Program-made: the position numbers and the translations under genes | Notes under the pieces: generated by a model | The model's database searches: none | What the model was told of the DNA's origin: nothing | What the model saw: only the letters and a program-made list of their open reading frames with translations | In this document: one piece after another, positions 1-6,354 of the stretch | Layout of the letters: each line of letters begins with the position of its first letter | Position numbering within the stretch: position 1 is the stretch's first letter | Assembly: GCA_020049245.1 (NCBI GenBank) | Contig: JAIFLB010000163.1 | Span: 1-13,997 of the forward strand | Reading direction: 5' to 3' | DNA from: Betaproteobacteria bacterium | GTDB taxonomy: Bacteria > Pseudomonadota > Gammaproteobacteria > Burkholderiales > Thiobacillaceae | DNA length: 13,997 bases

Positions 1-1640
1 AGTAGGTGCCGAAGCGGATATTGGTTTCCGGCTTGCCGACGCCGGCATGCGCGTTCTTGCCGAGGCCGAGCTGGCGTGAAATCCACTTCGCAGTGGCCGG
101 CATGATCTGCATCAGGCCCTGGGCGCCGACACTGGAACGCGCGTAATCGATGAAGCGCGACTCCTGACGCATCAGGCCAAACACCCAGGCCTCATCGAGC
201 TCATTTTCCTGCGCATAGGCGCTGGCCAGATCGCGGTAGGGGGCGAGGTAGCGCAGGTCGAAGTCATGCTCGTCGCGGGTTCTTTCGGCGGTGGCGATGG
301 CGCGGTCATACCATTCCTCTAGCCGCGCCAGTTCCGCGCAACGCCCAGTTCCATTCTTCCAACGCGTTGCCCTGGTCGCCGAGCCGGCGCAGCAGAAGCG
401 CGCGCCGGAGTCCGATGTTGGCCTCAGCAGCCTTCAAATCGTTCGGGGTGATCTTGTAGTCGGCGGGGCGCGCCTCCAGCTTTGCCGGCAGTTCTTCTTC
501 CGCCAGCAGGCCGTAGTAATGAATCTCGCGTGACAGCTTGGCAAACAGCACGTTGGCCGGGTAGTGGGCGTTCATCGCCTTCAGCGAGCGTGCCTTCCAG
601 TAACGCCAGACTGCTTCGTTCTGGGTCGCTTCCGGCATCGCTTCGATGCTGCGAAAAACTTCGATCCATTGTCCGGCGCGCAACGCGGCGCGCGCTTTCC
701 AGGTGGCTTGAAGTTCGCTGCCGACGCTGCCGGCACGCGAAAACCAGCTCATCGCGCGGTTGTCATGGCGACGCGCGGCGTGCAGGCCGATCTGGCCCCA
801 GCCGTAAGCCTGTTCAGCGGCGGAATATTTGTCCTGCTGTTGTTGCCAGAGGTTGGCGGCTTCTTCCGGCGAATTTTTCGCTATCAGGGTCAGCGCATAG
901 AGCGCGGCTTCGCGTTGTGCACGCTGCGGCTCGGCCGCCGCGATCAACCTTGCCGGATCGCTCTTCGCTTGATTCAGCGCATTCGGCAGCATGCGTGCGT
1001 CATCCGGCAGGCGCGCATCGAGTTCACGCGCCAGGCGCAGATTGCCGTCATCCAGCGCCAGCCGGAGCCGCGCCAGCCGATCTTCCAGCGACAACAGACC
1101 GCGCTCGGCCAGGCTGTCGAAGATCGGTTCGCAGCTCGACGGCAGATCGCGCGCCGTGCGCCAGAGCGCGATACCGGCGTTGTCGGCTTGCGTTTTCTGG
1201 TTGACATCACCCGTCGCCTGACGGGCGCGCATCGCCAGGCAAAGCAGTTCCTGGTCGGGTTTGACAATTTCCGGGTAGTTGGCGAGGAATGTCGGCCAAT
1301 CGGACAGCAGGCCATCCTTGCGCGCCAGCTCGGCGCGCAGCCGGTTGGAGAGTGGCGAATCAGCGTATTGCCGAATGAAAGCCAGCTGCGCGTTGTTGCC
1401 GGATGCCCGGTCGGCGGCGCTGTTGGTAACCTTCTCCGCCTTCAACTGCCAATACCGGATATACGGCGTCAGCAGATGGTCATCCGGAAACGTGGCCGCG
1501 ATTTTTGCGAACTGCGCGCTCTTGCCTTTTTGAACCGCGTCGCGCGCGAGTTGGTAATCGGATTCCAGCGAAGCGTGCAGGTTGGCGCTGGCAAAAACGA
1601 TGTTCAGGGTCAGAACCAGCAGTAAGAAGCGAGTGATCAA
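1..1640 (-). pseudogene. slt: Soluble lytic murein transglycosylase, frameshifted and truncated by the window edge
   Basis: This is an exported enzyme that cleaves the MurNAc-GlcNAc bond of peptidoglycan in the periplasm to form 1,6-anhydro ends. Translation begins at a TTG (1640-1638) and gives a signal peptide (FLLLVLTLNIVFASANLHA, roughly residues 5-23), then a long alpha-helical region like the superhelical U and L domains of Slt70. The frame reads ...EEWNWALR to about residue 435 and then hits a stop at 306. Moving by one base at 334/335 restores ELARLEEWYDRA, followed by the catalytic SLT domain with RQESRF (catalytic Glu codon 163-161) and VGAQGLMQIMPATA, which continues off the window edge. 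One extra G is therefore enough to explain the break. It is either a real inactivating frameshift or an assembly error. About 546 codons are visible; E. coli Slt70 has about 645 residues, so the C-terminus is missing here. No convincing Shine-Dalgarno sequence precedes the TTG, so the start is only moderately sure. The family assignment is firm. Confidence 0.88.
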
Positions 1641-1716
1641 TTGAGTCGATGCGGGACGAAGCGCCCACGCTGCCTTTTCGGAAAGGAGCGCACTTTACTC
1701 TTGCGCTCGACTCTGA

Positions 1717-1755
1717 TTCAAACGCGGCGTGGCGGTTCCGCCCGCCGCGTTCGAA
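1717..1755 (-). terminator. GC-rich hairpin downstream of the glycine-zipper gene
   Basis: An inverted repeat pairs 1717-1728 with 1744-1755 (core AACGCGGC/GCCGCGTT), with a nested GGCGG/CCGCC pair at 1731-1742. Read on the minus strand, the one non-Watson-Crick position becomes a G-U wobble, so the stem is stronger in that sense. It starts 13 nt after the stop codon of the glycine-zipper gene. No T-tract follows, so it is at best an imperfect intrinsic terminator; it may instead protect the mRNA 3' end or be a small palindromic repeat. Confidence 0.45.
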
Positions 1756-1767
1756 TTACCGCTCGAT

Positions 1768-2352
1768 TCAGTGGTCGGCCAGGCTGACGTTGACGTTGAC
1801 TCGCACGCTGTTGCCAGGGTCGCGGCTCATGAAAGTCGTGTATTCCTGGCCCTGATAACGATAGGTCACATCGAAGCCGGTCAGCTTGCGGCTCCAGTTG
1901 TCGATCTCACGGCAACGCTGTTCGACGCGAACCCTCGGCTCGCTGCGTTGATAGTCGCGTGCATCGGCACGCCGATTGTCCGCATAGTGGTCGCCGGCAA
2001 TGGCGCCGAGCGCCGCGCCGATCGCGGTCGCCGCTTTGCGTCCATCGCCTTTGCCGACGCTGTTGCCGAGCACGCCGCCGACGAGGCCGCCAAAAATCGC
2101 GCTGCCGGCATTGCTGTCACGCCGATTCGGCCGCTCGTAGCGATGCTCATAACGCACTTCCTCTTCCCAGCATTCGCGCCGGGGTTCATTGATGTCTTCG
2201 TACACCGGGGTGCTGGCAACCACCTTGGCGTAATCCTGGAAAGCACTGCCGACCGGGTGGCCGCTGGCCAGGCTGGGTGCGCTGTTGAGCAATGCCAGCA
2301 GCAACGCCGGAGCGATGAATTTACTGGTCTTGAACGGGTTTGATGTACGCAT
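1768..2352 (-). CDS. Glycine-zipper 2TM domain protein, exported (17-kDa surface antigen-like)
   Basis: The 194-residue product has an N-terminal signal peptide (hydrophobic stretch at about 12-29, likely cleaved near SLA/SG). It has no Cys at the cleavage site, so it is not an obvious lipoprotein. Residues 83-120 form the glycine zipper (GSAIFGGLVGGVLGNSVG, then a second Gly/Ala helix IGAALGAIAG), as in the Rickettsia 17-kDa antigen/SlyB-like family. The C-terminal part (about 145-192), with GFDVTYRYQGQEYTT and an RDPG turn, matches the conserved tail of proteobacterial proteins with this domain. Two cysteines (C61, C147) could form a periplasmic disulfide. The ATG at 2352 is well supported by AGGAG about 7 nt upstream. 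The gene lies 44 bp after the upstream small exported-protein gene and is probably in one operon with it. Its precise function is unknown; an outer-membrane or envelope-integrity role is inferred. Confidence 0.85.
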   Translation of the reverse strand: MRTSNPFKTSKFIAPALLLALLNSAPSLASGHPVGSAFQDYAKVVASTPVYEDINEPRRECWEEEVRYEHRYERPNRRDSNAGSAIFGGLVGGVLGNSVGKGDGRKAATAIGAALGAIAGDHYADNRRADARDYQRSEPRVRVEQRCREIDNWSRKLTGFDVTYRYQGQEYTTFMSRDPGNSVRVNVNVSLADH

Positions 2353-2396
2353 GATGTTTCTCCTTCGGGGTTCGGGTGTGTATGACAGTGCCGGGG

Positions 2397-2837
2397 CTAG
2401 TCGTCACGCTGACGGCGATTGCCAGGCCAGGCCGGGTATTCCGGCCGATCTTCTTCGTACTGACGTTTTTCATAACCGAAACCAAAACGGCTGTCGGGTT
2501 CGACAGAACGCTCCGGTTTGCGATTTGCATCGCTTCCCCGCCGGTTGTCTCGTTCGACATCGCGTCTTCCGGCATCCGGAAACGGGATGCGGATCGCTTC
2601 CTGAGCTGGAGCCGGCAACTGACGCAAACGATCCTGGAAGAATTGGCGCATCCGGACACGTTCTTCCGGGCTGGCTTCTTCCCAACGTTCACGCAGTTCT
2701 CGCCGTTCTTCAGCGCTGAGCTGGACGATCTTGAACGAGAATCGCGCCTGGCTGAATATCGCGCTATCGGCTTGATCCGCCAGAGCGGGTAGAGTCGGCA
2801 GCATCAGCAGCAGGGCGATCAACAGGTTGCGACGCAT
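2397..2837 (-). CDS. Small exported DUF3106/Spy-like helical protein
   Basis: I chose the ATG at 2837, giving 146 residues, because AAGGAG sits just upstream and a clean signal peptide follows at once (MRRNLLIALLLMLPTLPALA, cleavage after A20). The frame stays open to 2933, but that extension has no such support. After the signal comes a charged helical segment with LSAEERRELRERW and SPEERVRMRQFF, the repeated (L)SPEER pattern typical of DUF3106 proteins and reminiscent of the LTxxQ motifs of Spy/CpxP. The C-terminal half is rich in Arg, Asp and Pro and looks disordered. It is probably co-transcribed with the downstream glycine-zipper gene and is divergent from ompR-envZ, with only 100 bp between start codons. 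That makes an envelope-stress or chaperone-like periplasmic role plausible but unproven. The family name is tentative; export and gene reality are more secure. Confidence 0.75.
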   Translation of the reverse strand: MRRNLLIALLLMLPTLPALADQADSAIFSQARFSFKIVQLSAEERRELRERWEEASPEERVRMRQFFQDRLRQLPAPAQEAIRIPFPDAGRRDVERDNRRGSDANRKPERSVEPDSRFGFGYEKRQYEEDRPEYPAWPGNRRQRDD

Positions 2838-2907
2838 GGTTTTTCTCCTTTCCATGCTGCTCATGCTAGGCAGCTGGCGTAACACCGGGGTTTCCGGCGC
2901 GGGCTGA

Positions 2908-2918
2908 TTTGTAACAAA
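2908..2918. promoter_or_regulatory. Possible OmpR-like operator in the divergent region
   Basis: The short near-palindrome TTTGTAACAAA lies 20 bp before the ompR start in the 100-bp divergent intergenic region. The GTAACA core resembles half-sites of enterobacterial OmpR operators as I know them. Autoregulation, or joint control of both divergent units, is inferred from position only. No clear -10/-35 pair could be assigned in this region. Confidence 0.25.
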
Positions 2919-2937
2919 GTGTTTCGGAGACAAGATT

Positions 2938-3672
2938 TTGAATCAACACCCAAGCAGCAGCGCAGACCAAACCCTGAATCTCCTGATCGTGGACGACGAT
3001 GCCGGCATCCGCGATCTGCTTGCCGATTATCTGACCAAGCAGGGCATGCGCGTAGCGACCGCGCGCGACGGCAAGGAAATGGACGAAAAACTGGCAATTC
3101 AGGATCCGGATCTGATTGTGATGGATTTGATGATGCCGGGCGAAGACGGACTCAGCCTCACCCGGCGCGTGAAAGCGGCACGCGACGTGCCGGTGATCAT
3201 GCTGTCGGCGCGCGGCGAGGACATCGACCGCATCGTCGGCCTCGAAGTCGGCGCCGACGATTACCTGCCGAAACCGTTCAATCCGCGCGAGTTGCTGGCC
3301 CGCATTCGGGCGGTTTTACGTCGTGGACAAGCCGGCAATGCGGCCCAGGAAGTAGGCGAAGTGGTGCGCTTCGGCCCGTTCGGACTCGATCTGGCGGCGC
3401 AGGCACTGTCGCGCGATGGCGTCGAGATTCCGCTGTCGCAAGCTGAATTCACGCTGCTCAAACTGTTTGTCGAACGGCCGAATCGCGCCTTGTCGCGCGA
3501 TCAGATCATGGACAGCCTGAAAGGCTATGAACGCGACCCGTTCGACCGCTCGATTGACGTTCGCGTCACCCGGTTGCGCAAGAAACTGGAAGACGATCCG
3601 GCGAATCCGGTCTACATCCGCACCGTCTGGGGCCAGGGTTATCTGTTCTCGCCGAAGGGCAAATCGGTTTGA
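2938..3672 (+). CDS. ompR: OmpR-family DNA-binding response regulator
   Basis: A 244-residue, two-domain regulator that is phosphorylated by its partner kinase and binds DNA. The receiver domain (about 14-126) shows the acidic pocket (LIVDDD, D19-D21), the phospho-acceptor D63 in VMDLMMPGEDG, the switch residue S90 in MLSARG, and K112 in YLPKPFNPREL. The winged-helix Trans_reg_C domain (about 145-240) ends with the classic SIDVRVTRLRKKLEDDP and VWGQGYLF segments. Translation starts at a TTG with GGAG 8 nt upstream (2926-2929); the next in-frame Met is within the receiver domain (M37), so the TTG start is needed. The gene overlaps the kinase gene by 4 nt (TTGA), which implies translational coupling. 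The local sequence resembles OmpR more than PhoB or CpxR types, and the partner is EnvZ-like. Its targets here are not visible. Confidence 0.92.
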   Translation: MNQHPSSSADQTLNLLIVDDDAGIRDLLADYLTKQGMRVATARDGKEMDEKLAIQDPDLIVMDLMMPGEDGLSLTRRVKAARDVPVIMLSARGEDIDRIVGLEVGADDYLPKPFNPRELLARIRAVLRRGQAGNAAQEVGEVVRFGPFGLDLAAQALSRDGVEIPLSQAEFTLLKLFVERPNRALSRDQIMDSLKGYERDPFDRSIDVRVTRLRKKLEDDPANPVYIRTVWGQGYLFSPKGKSV

Positions 3673-4997
3673 CACTCTTTTTCAAACTGCTGCCGAAAAC
3701 GCTTGTGCCTGAAACCCTGTTCGGGCGCACCGCCGCCGCCTTGCTGGTCGCCTTCCTGGTGTTCGAGGCGATTGCCTTCGGCGTCGTCTGGTTCATGGTG
3801 ATCCAGCCGCTGGCGGCGCGTTCGGCCGACGATCTGGCGGCAAAAATCCTGCTTTCGGCGCAAACCTGGGTCGAATTGCCGCCGCAGACGCGCGCCGATT
3901 ACGAAATGGAACTGGTATTTCGCCACGATCTCGCGCTGGCCGAAGTCAAGACCCGTTTGCCGCAAGCGGCGGAAGCGAATTATTTCGGTGATCTGATCGC
4001 TGCCGCGCTGACCCGGCGCGCCAATCAGGCGATTACGCTGAAACGCGGTGCCGATCCGGATTGGGACTGGCTGGAAATCCAGGTTTCCGACAAATTGCTG
4101 CGCGTCGGCTTCGACCGTCAACGCTATGCGCTGAAAGCGCCGCTGGCGGCGGTTGGCGTATTTCTGCTCGGCGCCTTGCTGACCGTGTTGACCGCGCTGT
4201 TCATGGTGCGCCAGGTCAGCCAGCGTCTGAAAAGCCTGGCTCTGAAAGCGGGAGAAGTCGGTCAGGGCCGCGCGCCCGAACTGTTGCCGGAAACCGGTGC
4301 CCACGAATTGCGCGAACTCACCATCGCGTTCAATCGCATGGCCGAGGAAGTGCAGGCGCTGCTGGAAAACCGCACCGTGTTGCTGGCTGGCGTCAGCCAC
4401 GATCTGCGCACCCCGATCACCCGCTTGCGCCTGGCGTTATCGTTACTCGACGACGCCGACGCGACGCTGGTGAAGCGGATGGAACACGATCTCGACGAGA
4501 TGAATCAGCTGATCACCGACATGCTGGTGTTCGCCCGTTCGTTGAAAGTGGAAACCCTGCATGAGACCGACCTGGCGCGGGTGCTGACCGATCTGGCGAC
4601 CCAGGCGGCGCTGCTCGGCCCGGTCGAATGGCAGGCCGGGCCGGCTTGCGTGGTGCCGGTGGGGGAGGCGGCGTTGCGCCGGATCGTGGGAAATCTGCTG
4701 GAAAATGCGCGCCGCTATGGTCAGGGCGCGCCGGTCACGCTGACGCTGGCATGCAAGCCGGAGGAAGTGCGGATCGGGGTGCTGGATCGTGGCCCCGGGA
4801 TTCCACCTGAACAGCGCGAGGCGGTGTTTCGGCCGTTTACTCGACTGGAAACCTCACGCAGCCGGGAGGCGGGAGGCAGCGGCCTGGGTCTGGCGATTGC
4901 GCGGCAGCTCGCCGATGCCTATGGCTGGCGGATTGTGTTGTCGGACCGCGAAGGCGGCGGCCTGAGCGCAACCCTGATCATTTCATGTGGTACTTGA
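3669..4997 (+). CDS. envZ: EnvZ-like sensor histidine kinase
   Basis: A 442-residue inner-membrane sensor kinase paired with the OmpR-type regulator. Two membrane segments (about 22-47 and 158-180) flank a periplasmic region of about 110 residues. HAMP (about 181-233) leads to the dimerisation/phosphotransfer helix with GVSHDLRTPITRLRL, His244 being the predicted phosphorylated residue. The ATPase domain has the N box (GNLLENARRY, 341-350), the G1 box (DRGPGIP from 373), the F box (FRPFTRLE) and the G2 box (GGSGLGLAI, 402-410). Length and the H-box sequence are very close to E. coli EnvZ (about 450 residues, H243). The start is a TTG overlapping the ompR stop; a GTG 12 codons later is the alternative but would lose the coupling overlap. 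The periplasmic stimulus cannot be deduced; the periplasmic domain is the least conserved part of this family. Confidence 0.9.
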   Translation: MTLFFKLLPKTLVPETLFGRTAAALLVAFLVFEAIAFGVVWFMVIQPLAARSADDLAAKILLSAQTWVELPPQTRADYEMELVFRHDLALAEVKTRLPQAAEANYFGDLIAAALTRRANQAITLKRGADPDWDWLEIQVSDKLLRVGFDRQRYALKAPLAAVGVFLLGALLTVLTALFMVRQVSQRLKSLALKAGEVGQGRAPELLPETGAHELRELTIAFNRMAEEVQALLENRTVLLAGVSHDLRTPITRLRLALSLLDDADATLVKRMEHDLDEMNQLITDMLVFARSLKVETLHETDLARVLTDLATQAALLGPVEWQAGPACVVPVGEAALRRIVGNLLENARRYGQGAPVTLTLACKPEEVRIGVLDRGPGIPPEQREAVFRPFTRLETSRSREAGGSGLGLAIARQLADAYGWRIVLSDREGGGLSATLIISCGT

Positions 4998-5133
4998 ACA
5001 CCATCACTTCCATATTCAGGAACGACAAGCTGGTGATCGAGAGCCGACGTGTTTGCGTGCGCACGACATGGCGAGCGGAATCAGTGGCTTTGCGAATACG
5101 GATGGTCAGACGTGGGGTCAGGTTGAGGGTCAT
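4978..5133 (-). CDS. Possible small basic protein, 50 or 66 residues, unrecognised
   Basis: A minus-strand frame could encode a 50-residue basic protein beginning MTLNLTPRLTIRIRK and ending in MEVMVFKYHMK, from the ATG at 5133 with AGGAAA upstream. A 66-residue form could begin at a TTG at 5178, with GGAGG further upstream. I recognise no family, signal peptide or membrane segment. Its 3' end overlaps the last 20 nt of envZ on the other strand. A perfect TATAAT lies about 75 nt upstream on the same strand, and the start codon falls within an inverted repeat. These signals are suggestive but do not prove a gene; it may be a chance frame in an otherwise empty gap. Confidence 0.3.
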   Translation of the reverse strand: MTLNLTPRLTIRIRKATDSARHVVRTQTRRLSITSLSFLNMEVMVFKYHMK

Positions 5134-5170
5134 GGCGGTTTCCTGGTGGGTTCCTTTCTCTCCGCCATGA
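5130..5170 (-). promoter_or_regulatory. 9-bp perfect inverted repeat covering a possible start codon
   Basis: TCATGGCGG (5130-5138) and CCGCCATGA (5162-5170) are perfect complements around a 23-nt loop. On the minus strand the distal arm includes the ATG at 5133, and the loop includes the candidate Shine-Dalgarno AGGAAA. If transcribed, the hairpin could mask the start codon. There is no T-run, so it does not look like a terminator. Confidence 0.3.
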
Positions 5171-5208
5171 CTTTGCAATATGTGTGCCGCTCCTCCGGAT
5201 GCTGAAAA

Positions 5209-5214
5209 ATTATA
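5209..5214 (-). promoter_or_regulatory. TATAAT -10-like element on the minus strand
   Basis: The plus-strand ATTATA reads as a perfect TATAAT on the minus strand, in an AT-rich patch (5205-5220) that stands out from its GC-rich surroundings. No good -35 hexamer is present at 16-18 bp. If active, it would transcribe leftward through the possible small ORF and into the envZ 3' end as antisense. Confidence 0.3.
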
Positions 5215-5391
5215 AAAAACAATGAGTTGGCGTTTTATTTCCGGGCTTGTGGAAAAGCGGCGGCGAAACCTTGTCCACCCCGACGGAATTCTGACAGCGC
5301 CGGCGGTTTCACTTCGCTCTGGGTCAGCAGGGATTTGTTACTGCTGTTCTTGCGGATGTTTAAGCAGCCTCGCTGCACCCCGGGGAGCAGG
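5215..5391. other. Rest of the 430-bp envZ-glyQ gap, no gene seen
   Basis: This is the part of the envZ-glyQ gap not covered by the small ORF and regulatory entries. I find no tRNA, T-box or convincing terminator. A short hairpin (GCAGC/GCTGC, 5364-5376) lies just before the candidate glyQ -10 element. Open frames on either strand here lack coding character and ribosome-binding sites. Confidence 0.5.
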
Positions 5392-5397
5392 TAAAAT
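5392..5397 (+). promoter_or_regulatory. Candidate -10 element for the glyQS operon
   Basis: TAAAAT lies 30 bp before the glyQ ATG and would give a leader of roughly 24 nt. No strong -35 hexamer is seen at the standard spacing, so activity is uncertain. It is the best-placed -10-like sequence in front of the glyQ-glyS-gmhB-plsC cluster. Confidence 0.35.
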
Positions 5398-5427
5398 CCG
5401 CGCTCCTCAAATTGACATGCACTCCCC

Positions 5428-6354
5428 ATGCCTGCTTTCCAGGACATCATTCTCACGCTCCAGAAGTTCTGGGGCGATCAGGGCTGCACTCTGCTGCAAC
5501 CCTACGATTTAGAAGTCGGCGCCGGCACCAGCCATACCGCCACGTTCCTGCGTTCGCTCGGGCCGGAGCCCTGGAAAGCCGCCTACGTGCAACCGTCGCG
5601 GCGGCCGAAGGATGGCCGCTACGGCGAAAACCCGAACCGTCTGCAGCACTACTACCAATTCCAGGTAGTGTTGAAACCGGCGCCGGAAAACATCCTGGAG
5701 CTGTATCTGGGTTCGCTCGAAGCGCTCGGCTTCGACTTGAAGCAGAACGACATCCGCTTTGTCGAGGACGACTGGGAAAACCCGACGCTGGGCGCCTGGG
5801 GGCTGGGCTGGGAAGTCTGGCTGAACGGCATGGAAGTCACCCAGTTCACTTATTTCCAGCAAGTCGGCGGCATCAATTGCAAGCCGATCACCGGCGAAAT
5901 CACCTATGGCCTGGAACGTCTGGCCATGTATCTGCAAGGCGTCGATAACGTGTTCGACCTGGAATATTCGCCCGGCGTCAGCTATGGCGATGTGTTCCAC
6001 CAGAACGAGGTCGAGCAGTCGACCTACAACTTCGAGCACAGCGACGTCGAATTCCTGCTCACCGCGTTCAACGCCTACGAGCGCAAGGCCAAGGAGTTGA
6101 TGGAATCGCAACTCGCTTTGCCGGCTTACGAACAGGTGCTGAAGGCGGGACACAGCTTCAACCTGCTCGATGCGCGCGGCGCCATTTCGGTGACCGAACG
6201 CGCCGCCTATATCGGCCGCATTCGCAATTTGGCGCGCAGCGTGGCGCAGAGCTACCTCGATTCGCGCGCCCGCCTCGGCTTCCCGATGGCGCCGAAAGCG
6301 TGGGCGGAAGAAGTGTTGGCGCAGATCGAGAAGAATGAAAAGAAGGCGGCATGA
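5428..6354 (+). CDS. glyQ: Glycyl-tRNA synthetase alpha subunit
   Basis: This is the catalytic class II subunit of the bacterial alpha2beta2 glycyl-tRNA synthetase, which forms glycyl-adenylate and charges tRNA-Gly in the cytoplasm. The 308-residue product is the usual length (E. coli about 303) and begins MPAFQDIILTLQKFWGDQGC. Family-typical blocks are LLQPYDLEVGAGTSHTATFL, the motif-2 region around QPSRRPKDGRYGENPNRLQH followed by YYQFQVVLKPAP, NGMEVTQFTYFQQVGG, and the motif-3 segment ITYGLERLAMYLQGV. The ATG at 5428 has no clear Shine-Dalgarno sequence (the preceding bases are ACTCCCC), but it gives the conserved N-terminus. The stop overlaps the glyS ATG by 4 nt (ATGA), consistent with coupled, equimolar synthesis of the two subunits. 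Confidence 0.98.
   Translation: MPAFQDIILTLQKFWGDQGCTLLQPYDLEVGAGTSHTATFLRSLGPEPWKAAYVQPSRRPKDGRYGENPNRLQHYYQFQVVLKPAPENILELYLGSLEALGFDLKQNDIRFVEDDWENPTLGAWGLGWEVWLNGMEVTQFTYFQQVGGINCKPITGEITYGLERLAMYLQGVDNVFDLEYSPGVSYGDVFHQNEVEQSTYNFEHSDVEFLLTAFNAYERKAKELMESQLALPAYEQVLKAGHSFNLLDARGAISVTERAAYIGRIRNLARSVAQSYLDSRARLGFPMAPKAWAEEVLAQIEKNEKKAA

Noticed and set aside
564..1625. 353-residue plus-strand frame over slt
   Set aside because: The opposite strand encodes recognisable Slt with a signal peptide and catalytic domain; this frame has no recognisable motif.
5248..5282. TTGTGGAAAA and TTGTCCACC, resembling DnaA boxes
   Set aside because: Neither matches TTATCCACA well, there are only two, and no dnaA, dnaN or AT-rich unwinding region is nearby.
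5364..5376. GCAGC/GCTGC hairpin as a glyQ leader riboswitch or attenuator
   Set aside because: It is only a 5-bp stem with no conserved T-box or glycine-riboswitch features.
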